Shown: positions 37,165-45,624 of the stretch, one piece after another
Position numbering within the stretch: the first letter of the stretch is position 1
Layout of the letters: each line of letters opens with the position of its first letter
Assembly: GCF_900094735.1 (NCBI RefSeq)
Contig: NZ_FMBM01000001.1
Coordinates: 496,001 to 560,000, forward strand
From: Saliniramus fredricksonii
GTDB lineage: Bacteria; Pseudomonadota; Alphaproteobacteria; Rhizobiales; Beijerinckiaceae
Direction: 5' to 3'
DNA: 64,000 nt
The notes under the pieces: model-generated
What the model was told of the DNA's origin: nothing
What the model saw: the letters and a program-made list of their open reading frames with translations, nothing else
The model's database searches: none
Made by a program: the position numbers and the translations under genes

Positions 37165-37386
37165 TTGCGCATCACGGGTGAAGCCTGCCGTAAAACGGTC
37201 GTCGCGGAATGCGACATGCGCCGCATCCACGTCATCGAACCAGTCAAACCGGTCGATATCCGCCGAACCCTCGAGACGGGGATCCTCGATCTCGAATCCC
37301 GCCGGCAGCAGGCCGGCCATCACCACTTGCGAGGGCCAGCGGTTTTCCTCGACGAAGCGCAGCACCACGACGTAACGCGTATTCTG
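37165..37386 (-). pseudogene. Relic of a bacterial alpha-2-macroglobulin gene
   Basis: About 74 codons on the minus strand read NTRYVVVLRFVEENRWPSQ, then VMAGLLPAGFEIEDPRL and AHVAFRDDRFTAGFTR. This matches the C-terminal part of YfhM-like bacterial alpha-2-macroglobulins (LLPAGFEIENPRL, VEFRDDRFVAAF in typical members). Nothing of the other 1,500 or so residues is present on either side, so this is a fragment left after deletion. It is flanked by hutC and by a dispersed hairpin repeat at 37449, which may mark the deletion endpoint. Confidence 0.65.
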
Positions 37387-37448
37387 TGCCCTCCGGCGTG
37401 GAATAGCGGCGCGTGATTCCGGAACCCGCGCCGCCGACCCGTGCTGGC

Positions 37449-37550
37449 GCATCATGCCGTCAGGTGGATACCGGCTGACGGGAAAAATGATGGGCCAGAC
37501 AACGATCTGGAGCGCCCGGCCTGACCCCGTCGGTCTGAGCAGGGTGCGCA
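37449..37550 (-). repeat. Dispersed two-hairpin repeat, single copy
   Basis: A copy of the 103-bp element found in tandem at 60094-60505, in reverse orientation. The segment GTCAGGTGGATACCGGCTGA is identical to the array units, and both hairpins are recognisable: GCATCAT/ATGATG outer and CCGTCAG/CTGACGG inner arms, then CTGGAGCGCCCGG with a more diverged partner. The far end (about 37535-37550) has drifted. Confidence 0.8.
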
Positions 37551-37572
37551 TGCAGAGGTGAAGCCGGCCCGA

Positions 37573-39420
37573 TCACACACCGAAGGCAAAGATCACGCCG
37601 AAACCGGCGGCCAGCGCCGCGATCCGCAGCGGCCAGCCCCTGACCGTCCCGACCACACCGGCGCTGATCAGCGTCAGCCCGGCGAGGATCTTGACCAGGG
37701 CCAGGATGGCCAGGGCCGGCGCATCGGCGAGCTGCAGCAGCGAGGGATTGGCGACGAAGGCCATCGGCACGATGAACAGTCCGAGCCCCACCGACATCGA
37801 GCGCAGGGCGGTCGCGAACCAGGGCGCGCGCGCAATGCCTGCGGCGATGAAGACGTTGCCGCAAACGGGCGGTGTGATCGTGCACAGGAGCGCGTACCAG
37901 AAGACGAACAGATGCGCATAGAGCTCGGGCAGGCCGAGTTCCACGAGAGCGGGGCCGGCGACGGAGACGCAGATCAGATAGGCCGCGGTGGTGGGCAGTT
38001 CCATGCCGAGGACGAGGGCGGCGACACCGGTGAGGATCAGCGCCACCCACAGGGAATCACCCGAAGCCGAGAGGATCAGCGCGGTGATCTTGATGCCGAG
38101 CCCGGTCATGTTGAACACGCCCACGATCAAGGAGGCACAGATGATGATCGCGGCGATATTGGCCACCTGCGCCGCCGCGTCCTCGCTCGCCGACCAGATC
38201 CGCGCCGCCCAGCGCCGCAGCCGGAAGGCACCGGTCGAATCGATGGCGAGAGCCAGGAACATCGCCGCCGCCGCGTAGAAGGCGGCGTAGGGTGCGGTAT
38301 AGGAAGTGAAGGCGAGGACGTAGACCAGGATGAGAAACGGAACCAGGAAGAAGGGCACCGTCCGCGAGACGAAGAGCCAGCCCGGCAATTCGTCCCGTCG
38401 CAGGCCCTTGAGATCGTACTTGATCGCGTATTGATGGATGGCGACCCAGGTCGTGGCGAAGAACAGCAAGGCCGGCAGCGTCGCCGCCAGCATGATCTCG
38501 ACATAGGGAATGCGCAGCAATTCCGCCATCACGAAAATGCCCGCCCCCATCAGGGGCGGCATGATCTGCCCGCCTGTGGAGGCCACCGCCTCGGTCGCTC
38601 CGGCAAGCGTGCGCGGATAGCCGAGCCGGATCATGGCGGGGATGGTGACCATGCCCGTCGATGCGGTATTGGCCGCCGCCACGCCGGAGATCGAGCCGTA
38701 GAGCGCTGAGGAGACCACGGCGATCTTCGCCGCGCCGGCGCGCAGGCGCCCGGCGATCTGCGTCGCCAGCGACATGAAGCCGGTCCCGGCCGTGCCGGCG
38801 GAAATCAGCGCGCCGAGAATGATGAAGGGGGCGATCGTCTCCGCCGAGATCCCCGTCAGGCTGGACCAGAGCCCACCCTCGGTGATGATCAGGGTTCCGA
38901 AGAAATAGGCGTCCGGCAGGCCGGAATGGCCGAAATGGCCGGGGATGTATTCACCGAAATAGCCGTAGAGCAGCACCATGAGGGCCACGAGCGGAAGCAC
39001 CCATTTGATCGCGCGGCGCGCCATTTCCAGCACCACGAGGATCAGCCCGATGGCGACGAAGAACTGCACCGGCGTGGACAGCGAGCCGTATTGCCGCGTC
39101 AGCGTGGCGTGGTTCCACACGATATAGCCCGCGCAGAACAGGCCCAGCGCGACGAAGACCGGCCCCGACCAGCGCTCGAAACGGTTATTCGCCGGCGCGA
39201 TCAGGAAGATCCAGGGCAGCGCCAGGATCAGGTGGACCGGACGGGTCACCAGCGCGGGAATGAGCCCGGAAAAGACGAGATAGAGGTGGAAGCCGACACT
39301 GGTCAGGGCCAGCGCCAGAATGATCCAGGCACGCAGCGAAACGACCGCGAGCGAACCGGCAAGCGGCGAATCCGCCGGGATGCCGCGCTCCTCGGCGAAC
39401 ATGAGCGTCTTTTCGGACAT
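37573..39420 (-). CDS. TRAP transporter fused 4TM/12TM permease (TAXI system)
   Basis: A 615-residue membrane protein in which DctQ-like and DctM-like parts are fused, the form that partners TAXI binding proteins. The N-terminal four-helix part is followed by the 12-helix part with SISGVAAANTASTGMVTIPAMIRLGYP, ATEAVASTGGQIMPPLMGAGIFVMAELL and LCTITPPVCGNVFIAAGIA. No strong ribosome site precedes the ATG at 39420. It follows the TAXI binding-protein gene after 87 nt that contain a hairpin. Confidence 0.92.
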   Translation of the reverse strand: MSEKTLMFAEERGIPADSPLAGSLAVVSLRAWIILALALTSVGFHLYLVFSGLIPALVTRPVHLILALPWIFLIAPANNRFERWSGPVFVALGLFCAGYIVWNHATLTRQYGSLSTPVQFFVAIGLILVVLEMARRAIKWVLPLVALMVLLYGYFGEYIPGHFGHSGLPDAYFFGTLIITEGGLWSSLTGISAETIAPFIILGALISAGTAGTGFMSLATQIAGRLRAGAAKIAVVSSALYGSISGVAAANTASTGMVTIPAMIRLGYPRTLAGATEAVASTGGQIMPPLMGAGIFVMAELLRIPYVEIMLAATLPALLFFATTWVAIHQYAIKYDLKGLRRDELPGWLFVSRTVPFFLVPFLILVYVLAFTSYTAPYAAFYAAAAMFLALAIDSTGAFRLRRWAARIWSASEDAAAQVANIAAIIICASLIVGVFNMTGLGIKITALILSASGDSLWVALILTGVAALVLGMELPTTAAYLICVSVAGPALVELGLPELYAHLFVFWYALLCTITPPVCGNVFIAAGIARAPWFATALRSMSVGLGLFIVPMAFVANPSLLQLADAPALAILALVKILAGLTLISAGVVGTVRGWPLRIAALAAGFGVIFAFGV

Positions 39421-39451
39421 GAAGGGTAATCGCGGTTGGAGGATGGAATGT

Positions 39452-39497
39452 TCGCGGGCGCGTCCGTGCCGAATGGACGGGGACAGCGCGCCCGCGA
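39452..39497 (-). promoter_or_regulatory. Intercistronic hairpin between TAXI binding-protein and permease genes (system 4)
   Basis: An 11-bp perfect stem, TCGCGGGCGCG at 39452-39462 and its complement at 39487-39497, enclosing a 24-nt region with a further small GTCC/GGAC stem. Position and strength parallel the hairpins of the other three TRAP systems. Confidence 0.55.
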
Positions 39498-39507
39498 GGC
39501 AGCCGGA

Positions 39508-40470
39508 TCAGTCGCGGCTCGGCATGGTCACGCCGATTTCCTCATAGTAGCGCGCTGCGCCGGGATGCACCTCGGCCCACAGATACTGGACCAGCGATTC
39601 GTTCACCCCGTCCCACCAGGGTTGGTCACCGGCGAGCCGGTCCTTGTTTTCCCAGAAGGTCTTGACGATGGCATAGGCCGCATCGTCCGACATGTTTTCC
39701 GTGCCATAGGCGCCCACGGGCACACCCACGGTATGAACATCCTCGTCCTGGCCATTATAGGTGCCGGCGGCGATGGTGATCGGGCCGGAGCTCGCATCGA
39801 GCGCCAGGATCTGCTCGCGCTCCTCCTCGGAGAAGGAGATGATCTTCACATCCGTGGTCGTGGCCAGTTCGACGAGGCCGGGAACCGGATGTGCCGAGCA
39901 GGTGGAATAGGCATCGATGCGCTGATTGCGCATGGCATTGGCCGCAGCCGACAATTCGATATCGGCAGTGTCGATCGCGTCCGTCAGATCGAGCGCATCG
40001 AGCACGGCGCGGGTCCGGCCTTCACAGAAGGTACCGGTGCCGCCGGGCACGACGGTCTTGCCGGCGAGATCGGAGACGGTCTCGATGCCGCTATCGGCCC
40101 GCGCCACGATCTGCAGCGTGACATAGGGCATCACGAACAGCGTGCGGGCGGTCTCGAAGGCCTGATCCTCGAACGGCCCCGTGCCGGCGGCGGCGGCGCG
40201 CAGCAGGCTCGGCGGCGTCGTGAACAGGAAATTGCCCTGCCGCATGCGCGATTCCATCACGTTCTGGACCGAGCCCTGGCTTTCCTCGACGGTGGGCGAG
40301 AAATCCCCTGTCTCGCGCAGCAATTCGGCAAGTTGCACCATCATCACATAGTAGGACGATGTCGAGGATGCCGATTTCAGCGTGATGCGCTCCTGCGCCT
40401 GGACATCCGCCGCGCCCACGGCAAGGACGGTTGCGACGGCACCCAGAAGCGCCATGCGGATCGATTTCAT
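39508..40470 (-). CDS. TAXI-family TRAP solute-binding protein
   Basis: A 320-residue TAXI binding protein. The signal peptide is residues 1-25 (ending ADVQA), then TLKSASSTSSYYVMMVQLAELL, the TAXI block around VPGGTGTFCEGRTRAVLDAL, and CSAHPVPGLVELA. The start at 40470 has GGGAGGAA upstream; the frame extends to 40746 but without homology. TAXI systems in bacteria take up glutamate, 2-oxoglutarate or C4 acids; the ligand here is unknown. Confidence 0.9.
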   Translation of the reverse strand: MKSIRMALLGAVATVLAVGAADVQAQERITLKSASSTSSYYVMMVQLAELLRETGDFSPTVEESQGSVQNVMESRMRQGNFLFTTPPSLLRAAAAGTGPFEDQAFETARTLFVMPYVTLQIVARADSGIETVSDLAGKTVVPGGTGTFCEGRTRAVLDALDLTDAIDTADIELSAAANAMRNQRIDAYSTCSAHPVPGLVELATTTDVKIISFSEEEREQILALDASSGPITIAAGTYNGQDEDVHTVGVPVGAYGTENMSDDAAYAIVKTFWENKDRLAGDQPWWDGVNESLVQYLWAEVHPGAARYYEEIGVTMPSRD

Positions 40471-40811
40471 TGTGTTCCTCCCGGAAATTCTTGTGCGTTT
40501 TCGCGACGCCGAAGCGCCAGCGCGGCATCTTGGCCGTGATGCCGGGGAATGCCAACGGCTTTTTTGAAGCCCGGCCCTGGTGAACCTGCCATGCGCTGCG
40601 CAAGGGACGCTACCCTTCGGATGCGATGGAGGTTGCGCCGCAACCGCACCCAGGCAAGCCGCTTCAGACCGTTTTGAGGTGGACCCGCCACGTCGCATGG
40701 GCTTGCGGCTGCGTTCGACTTCGGCCGCTACCTTCTGAAAGCCCAATTTCCTGTTGCATGCCCAATTGATTGACGCCAGCAGGATATGCGGTTGATCGAT
40801 CGGACCATACC
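40471..40811. other. Intergenic region upstream of the TAXI operon
   Basis: These 341 bp must contain the promoter of the TAXI operon. Open frames on both strands translate to Arg/Ala-rich sequence without family resemblance. I see no clear promoter, tRNA, insertion-sequence end or copy of the dispersed repeat. Confidence 0.4.
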
Positions 40812-41144
40812 CTAGTCCACGATGAAGAGCCTGGCGCCGGTCGTGGTCGAGGAGCGATGGGGGGCATCGCCGAAATCCGAGACCTGATAGCTCATGCCTG
40901 GCGTCAGCCTGTAGGTTCGACCGTCCCGCAACTCCGTCTTGAGCTCACCTTCCAGAACAAACAGCACATGGCCGCGATCGCACCAGTGGTCAGCGAGGTA
41001 GCCCGGGCTGTAATCGACCATGCGGATTCTGAGATCGCCGACATTGAAAGTCCGCCAGAACGCCGTTCCGGTCTCGCCGGCATGCTCGGTGACGGGTACG
41101 TCGCTCCAGTCGGTGACGGTGAAGGGGAGCATCGGGATCTGCAT
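40812..41144 (-). CDS. Small cupin protein (DHCW-motif type)
   Basis: A 110-residue single-cupin protein. The pattern SPGYLADHWCDRGHVLFVLEGEL forms the first cupin motif (His residues as possible metal ligands) and LTPGMSYQVSDFGDAPHRSSTTTGARLFIVD the second. It belongs to a widespread uncharacterised family beginning like LPFTVTDWSDVPVTEHAGETGTAFWRT. A strong AAGGAGG precedes the ATG. It stands alone; no pathway can be assigned. Confidence 0.8.
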   Translation of the reverse strand: MQIPMLPFTVTDWSDVPVTEHAGETGTAFWRTFNVGDLRIRMVDYSPGYLADHWCDRGHVLFVLEGELKTELRDGRTYRLTPGMSYQVSDFGDAPHRSSTTTGARLFIVD

Positions 41145-41158
41145 GAAGCCTCCTTGGC

Positions 41159-41203
41159 CTGAGAGCGCGTTGCGACCTGACGGAGTCAGGCCGGGGGCTC
41201 CAG
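41159..41203 (+). repeat. Half copy of the dispersed repeat (first hairpin only)
   Basis: The sequence from 41159 matches the first hairpin of the 103-bp unit: GAGCGCGT, CGACCTGAC, GTCAGGCCGGG and GCTCCAG are kept, while the second hairpin is absent. It lies 14 bp upstream of the cupin ATG on the other strand. The remaining gap to 41368 shows nothing recognisable. Confidence 0.7.
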
Positions 41204-41368
41204 AACGAAACGCGCGACCACCGGGCCTGGTGTCGGCTCTTGAGACACGGTCGGACGCGGGACGTGCGGAGTTCCCGCAGCTGTGTTTTCAACGGCGAGC
41301 GCATCACGGACGGGACAGCGCTCAATGCGCTCAGGCGGACGCAGCCCTTCGATTGGACAGGCCGCTCC

Positions 41369-42652
41369 CTATTCCCTTGGCGCGAGCGCCGCCAGCGGGG
41401 TGATGCGCAGCGAGGTGATGCGGTTGCGGGCCTTGCGCAGGACCTGGAAGCGGAAGCCGTGGAAGGTGAAGGCCTGGCCGGCATCGGGGATGAGCTGGGC
41501 CTCGTGGATGACGAGGCCGGCAATGGTGGTGGCCTCCTCGTCGGGCAGGGTCCAGTCCATCACCCGGTTGAGATCGCGGATCGGCACCGAGCCCTCCGCA
41601 TGCACGGAGCCGTCCGGCTGGACGCGCACACCCTGCACCGAGAGATCATGCTCGTCCTTGATGTCGCCGACGATCTCCTCGAGAATGTCCTCGAGCGTCA
41701 CCAGCCCCTCCACCTCGCCGTATTCGTCAACGACGAGGGCGAAGTGGGTCTTCTTGGAGAGGAAGGCGCGCAGCTGGTCGCGCAGGCTGGTCATGTCGGG
41801 CACGAACCAGGGTTCGTAGGATATCTGCGCGATCTTCAGCTTCTCCGCGTCGCCGCCCACCGCATCGAGGGCGCGCAGCAGATCCTTGGCATGCAGGATC
41901 CCGACAATGTTCTCGTGCTTGTCGCGCCATAGCGGCATGCGCGTATAGGGCGAGGCGAGCACCTCGCGCACGATCTCGGCGGCGGAGAGATCGGCATTGA
42001 TGGTGCGCATCTTGGTGCGGTGGACCATGACGTCGGCCACCGACAATTCATGCAGATCGAGCAACCCGCCGAGCATGTCGCGCTCGGTCTTGGCGACACC
42101 GCCCTCCTTGTGCAGCAGATCGACCTGACCGCGCAGCTCTTCGGTCGCGGAGAGCACGTTGCTCATGGAGCCGAGATCGAGCCCGAAGCGGCGCAAGAGC
42201 CAGCGAATGAAAAATTCGATCGCCATGGTGAGCGGGCCGAACAGGCGCACGATCACGGAGATCGGACGCGCCACGAACAAGGCCACCTTGTCCGGCGAAT
42301 TGATCGCCACGGTCTTCGGCAGGATTTCCGAGAAAATGATCACGAAGGCGGAGACCGCGAGCGTCGCGTAGATGATACCCACCTCGCCGAACAGGGTCAG
42401 CAGCACACCGGTCGTCAGCGAAGCGGCCAGGGTATTGACCACGTTGTTGCCGATCAGGATGCCACCGATCAGCCGCTCGCGCGCCGCGAGCATCCGGTTG
42501 ACGATGCCCGCACGCCTGTCGCCGCTGCGCTCCAGCGCCAGCATCCGCGCCCGCGACGAGGCCGTCAGCGCGGTCTCGCTGCCGGAGAAGAAGCCGGACA
42601 GGATAAAACAAACGAATATCGCAAGCAGCGAAATCCACGCAGAGGTTTCCAT
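41369..42652 (-). CDS. CorC/HlyC-type CNNM-CBS membrane protein
   Basis: A 427-residue protein: CNNM transmembrane domain (1-180, FSGSETALTASSRARMLALE), paired CBS domains (about 205-325, VMVHRTKMRTINAD and ALVVDEYGEVEGLVTLEDILEEIVGDI) and a C-terminal CorC_HlyC domain (about 340-420). CNNM/CorB proteins transport or sense magnesium; many are mislabelled as hemolysins. It follows aroB by 4 nt, an order common in Rhizobiales. Confidence 0.9.
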   Translation of the reverse strand: METSAWISLLAIFVCFILSGFFSGSETALTASSRARMLALERSGDRRAGIVNRMLAARERLIGGILIGNNVVNTLAASLTTGVLLTLFGEVGIIYATLAVSAFVIIFSEILPKTVAINSPDKVALFVARPISVIVRLFGPLTMAIEFFIRWLLRRFGLDLGSMSNVLSATEELRGQVDLLHKEGGVAKTERDMLGGLLDLHELSVADVMVHRTKMRTINADLSAAEIVREVLASPYTRMPLWRDKHENIVGILHAKDLLRALDAVGGDAEKLKIAQISYEPWFVPDMTSLRDQLRAFLSKKTHFALVVDEYGEVEGLVTLEDILEEIVGDIKDEHDLSVQGVRVQPDGSVHAEGSVPIRDLNRVMDWTLPDEEATTIAGLVIHEAQLIPDAGQAFTFHGFRFQVLRKARNRITSLRITPLAALAPRE

Positions 42653-42656
42653 GACA

Positions 42657-43799
42657 TCACGCTCCGTTCAACCCGGCCAGTTCCTGCACGAGGAAGCCAC
42701 GCACGTCATCGGCTGCAACATCCCTGGCAATGAAGCTCTGGCCGATCCCCCCCGCGAGGATGAAAGTCAACGCGCCGCCCACCACCTTCTTGTCCTGCGC
42801 CATGGCGCCCAGAAGGTCATCGACGCTGCCGACGCCGCCAGGAATATCGGCAAGCCGCGTCGGCAGGCCGGCCTCACGCAGATGCGCCTCGACACGGACC
42901 GCATCCTGCCCGCTGCACAGGCCCTGCGCCACCGAGAAGCGAAAGGCCTGCGCCATGCCCAGAGCCACCGCCTCGCCATGAATCAAACGGCTGGATTCAT
43001 AGCCCGTGACGCGCTCCAGGGCATGGCCGAAAGTGTGGCCGAGATTGAGCAGCGCCCGCTCGCCGGTCTCGCGCTCGTCGCGCGCCACGATCGCCGCCTT
43101 GGCCCGGCAGGCGATTTCCACGGCGTGCTCGCGCTCGGGCCCGCCACCATAGATCCCCGGCCAGTTGGCCTCGCACCAGGCAAAGAAGCCGGGATCACTG
43201 ATCAGGCCGTATTTCACCGTCTCGGCGTAACCGGCGCGGATTTCGCGCAGGGGCAGCGTATCGAGCAGGCCGGTATCGGCGAGCACCAGGCTCGGCTGGT
43301 GGAAGGCGCCGATCAGATTCTTGCCCTGCGGCGCGTTGATCCCGGTCTTGCCGCCGACGGAGGAATCGACCTGGGCGAGCAGGCTCGTCGGCACCTGGAC
43401 GAAGCGGATGCCACGCCGCACGATCGCAGCCGCAAATCCGGCGAGATCGCCCACGACACCCCCGCCCAGGGCGACGACGAGATCGCCACGCTCGATGCGC
43501 GCATCGAGAATGGCGCCGCAGATCCGTTCCAGCGTCGCAAAGGCTTTCGAGGCTTCGCCGGGGCTGACGCTGATGGTCGTTACCCGCAGACCGGCCTGCG
43601 CCAGCATGGCGGCGAGGGCGGGTGCATGCAGATTGCCGACGTGATCATCGGTGATGATCGCCGCCGCGCGCGCGCCGAGGCCAGCCATGCGCGCCCGGGA
43701 TCGCGCGAGCAACGCCCTGCCGATGACGATCTCGTAGCTGCGATCGCCCAGTGCCACCTGCACGATCCGGTGCCCCTGCTCCGCTTCACCCATCGTCAT
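42657..43799 (-). CDS. aroB: 3-dehydroquinate synthase AroB
   Basis: A 380-residue enzyme from ATG 43799 that closes DAHP to 3-dehydroquinate in the shikimate pathway, using NAD+ and a divalent metal. Visible are GDLVVALGGGVVGDLAGFAA, VPTSLLAQVDSSVGGKTGIN, and the metal ligands in YAETVKYGLI, LGHTFGHALE and HGEAVALGM. Six in-frame ATGs crowd the start (43844-43793); AGGA is best placed for 43799. The N terminus overlaps the end of aroK by 14 nt. Confidence 0.96.
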   Translation of the reverse strand: MTMGEAEQGHRIVQVALGDRSYEIVIGRALLARSRARMAGLGARAAAIITDDHVGNLHAPALAAMLAQAGLRVTTISVSPGEASKAFATLERICGAILDARIERGDLVVALGGGVVGDLAGFAAAIVRRGIRFVQVPTSLLAQVDSSVGGKTGINAPQGKNLIGAFHQPSLVLADTGLLDTLPLREIRAGYAETVKYGLISDPGFFAWCEANWPGIYGGGPEREHAVEIACRAKAAIVARDERETGERALLNLGHTFGHALERVTGYESSRLIHGEAVALGMAQAFRFSVAQGLCSGQDAVRVEAHLREAGLPTRLADIPGGVGSVDDLLGAMAQDKKVVGGALTFILAGGIGQSFIARDVAADDVRGFLVQELAGLNGA

Positions 43800-44493
43800 G
43801 CCCATCGTCCTGCCCATCTCCTGATCGGTGCCCTTCATCGCCATGATCCGCGCCGGATCCCGCGAGATGCGCGTCGAGTGCGGCGATGATGGCCTCGACC
43901 ACCTTCTCATGCGGCCCTTCGCGGGATTCCACAACCACATCCGCCTCCGCATAGACCGGGTATCGCGCGTCCATCAGCCGACGCATGACGCCTTCCGGAT
44001 CGGCATTCTGCAGAAGCGGACGGTTGGAACGCTTGCGGACCCGGCGCATCAGCGTGTCCAGATCGGCCCGCAGCCAGACCGAAACGGCGTGCGCGCGAAT
44101 GCGCGCGCGGGTCGTTTCATCCATATAGGCTCCGCCACCGGTGGCGAGCACCATTCTTTCCTCGTGAAGCAGCCTTTCGATCACCCGCCGCTCGCCATCA
44201 CGGAAATGCGCTTCGCCATAGACGGCGAAGATGTCGGGTATCGACATCCCGGCAGCCGCCTCGATTTCGTTGTCGGCATCACGAAAAACCATGCCCAATC
44301 GCGCCGCCAGCCGGCGCCCGACCGTGCTCTTGCCGGCGCCCATCAGACCGACGAGGACAATGGGGCGCCCGGCCAGCGCCTGCCGGACACGCCCCTCGGC
44401 ATGCGCCCGGCACTGCGCCGATTCGCTATCAGCAGGATTGGCAGGGTCTTTGCGGGCGCGCACTCTGCGCCTGATGGGCCGGGCTTCACTCAT
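43786..44493 (-). CDS. aroK: Shikimate kinase AroK with extended termini
   Basis: A 235-residue protein from ATG 44493. The kinase core begins near residue 44 with the P-loop GLMGAGKST (49-57), then DADNEIE, FRDGERRVI and the lid region RKRSNRPLL. It phosphorylates shikimate. The N-terminal 43 residues are polar and not part of the fold; the C-terminal 20 residues (GADHGDEGHRSGDGQDDGHD) are low-complexity Asp/Gly/His and are encoded where the ATG-rich aroB start overlaps in another frame. Confidence 0.94.
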   Translation of the reverse strand: MSEARPIRRRVRARKDPANPADSESAQCRAHAEGRVRQALAGRPIVLVGLMGAGKSTVGRRLAARLGMVFRDADNEIEAAAGMSIPDIFAVYGEAHFRDGERRVIERLLHEERMVLATGGGAYMDETTRARIRAHAVSVWLRADLDTLMRRVRKRSNRPLLQNADPEGVMRRLMDARYPVYAEADVVVESREGPHEKVVEAIIAALDAHLAGSGADHGDEGHRSGDGQDDGHDDG

Positions 44494-44748
44494 GGTTCGA
44501 TGTCGATACCACCAAGCCGCCCGGCTGTCATCGCCTGCAATCGCCCGCATTCACCGGCAGGCACCCGCGCGAACCAACCCGACCGGATGGCGACCCCGGG
44601 TCGCATGCCATTTGCCGGGATTTTGCCGTATTGCGATGCGAATTCGGCTGGTGCAAACAGGCATTGCGGGCCGGGCGGATTGCGGATGCGCCGTCAGGTC
44701 TGCAGGTCGCCCCGTCTCAGCTGTGTGCCACCATCATCGAGGAAGATC

Positions 44749-45342
44749 ATGTCAGAACGTGCCCGCCGCATCGCCATCCCGCTGGTCGCCTTTCTGTTCG
44801 GGCTGGTTTCACTTGGCGTGGTCGCCGTCATGACGCTGACACCCGGCGGGCGCGAGGTGGCGACGTCGGATGTCGGCGGACCATTCACGCTGACCGATCA
44901 CGACGGCAACCAGGTGACGCAGGACGATTTCCTCGGCGAGCCGCATCTGCTCTTCTTCGGCTTCACGCATTGCCCGGATGTCTGCCCGACCAAGCTGTTC
45001 GAGATTTCGGAAGTGCTGCGCGCCACCGCCGAGGAAGGCCGCGAACTGAATGCCCTGTTCATCACCGTCGATCCCGAGCGCGACACGCCCGAAAGCATGC
45101 GTCTCTATGTCCAGAGTTTCGATGACCGCATCATCGGGCTGACCGGCTCGGATGAGGAGATCGACGCGGTGGTGCGCAGCTTCCGGGCCTACAAGCGCCG
45201 GGTCCCGCTCGATGATGGGGACTACACCATGGACCATACGGCGCTCGTCTACATCATGGACGATCAGGGCCGGTTTGTCGCTTCGCTGAACACCACGCAG
45301 GATCCGCAGGCCGCGGCGCAGGAATTGCTGGGTCGGATCTGA
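44749..45342 (+). CDS. SCO1/SenC copper chaperone-like protein
   Basis: A 197-residue thioredoxin-fold protein with an N-terminal membrane anchor (about 9-30), the copper-binding CxxxC (Cys75 and Cys79 in THCPDVCPTK) and the third ligand His163 in TMDHTALVYIMD. SCO proteins deliver copper to cytochrome oxidase subunit II. GAGGAAG precedes the ATG. It is divergent from aroK across 255 bp in which I see no clear feature, and appears monocistronic. Confidence 0.93.
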   Translation: MSERARRIAIPLVAFLFGLVSLGVVAVMTLTPGGREVATSDVGGPFTLTDHDGNQVTQDDFLGEPHLLFFGFTHCPDVCPTKLFEISEVLRATAEEGRELNALFITVDPERDTPESMRLYVQSFDDRIIGLTGSDEEIDAVVRSFRAYKRRVPLDDGDYTMDHTALVYIMDDQGRFVASLNTTQDPQAAAQELLGRI

Positions 45343-45411
45343 ACGAAGACACACGCATCCCCCGCATTGCGGCGGCCACAGGCTGCATGACCGGCGGCGG
45401 AATATCGGGGA

Positions 45412-45484
45412 TCAGCGCAATCTGCGCTGAGAACAGGTGTCATGTCTTCAAAGGTTGCGACGATGAATTTCGTTCGTGTCGCAA
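45412..45484. promoter_or_regulatory. Inverted repeats upstream of luxR
   Basis: Two dyads lie 140-215 bp before luxR. TCAGCGCAATCTGCGCTGA (45412-45430) has perfect 8-bp arms and a GCA-N-TCTGC centre reminiscent of rhizobial lux-type boxes. TTGCGAC at 45455-45461 pairs with GTCGCAA at 45478-45484. Neither is followed by a T run, so operator function is likelier than termination. The rest of the 282-bp gap is AT-rich towards luxR and has no gene. Confidence 0.35.
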
Positions 45485-45624
45485 TACAGCCCTCTATCGC
45501 AGAGAGCGCCGCAACCTGACACAACCCATGCGCTATATTTCCAAATACTGCTGCATCTATTATACAGAAGCAGGGCTATCGGCAAAGGTCCAGTTCACAT
45601 CAGCCCGCTCATCGGAACCCGCTT

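Noticed and set aside
40471-40811. Insertion-sequence remnant upstream of the TAXI operon
   Set aside because: Some open frames are Arg-rich and transposase-like in composition, but I see no transposase motif, terminal inverted repeats or target duplication.
43828-44748. N-terminal extension of the SCO1 frame
   Set aside because: The frame is open for about 300 codons upstream of 44749, but that part is antisense to aroK and the membrane anchor plus ribosome site define the start at 44749.
45455-45484. TTGCGAC/GTCGCAA dyad as a terminator of the SCO1 gene
   Set aside because: The spacer of 16 nt is long, there is no T run and it lies over 100 bp after the stop, so it is listed only as a possible operator.
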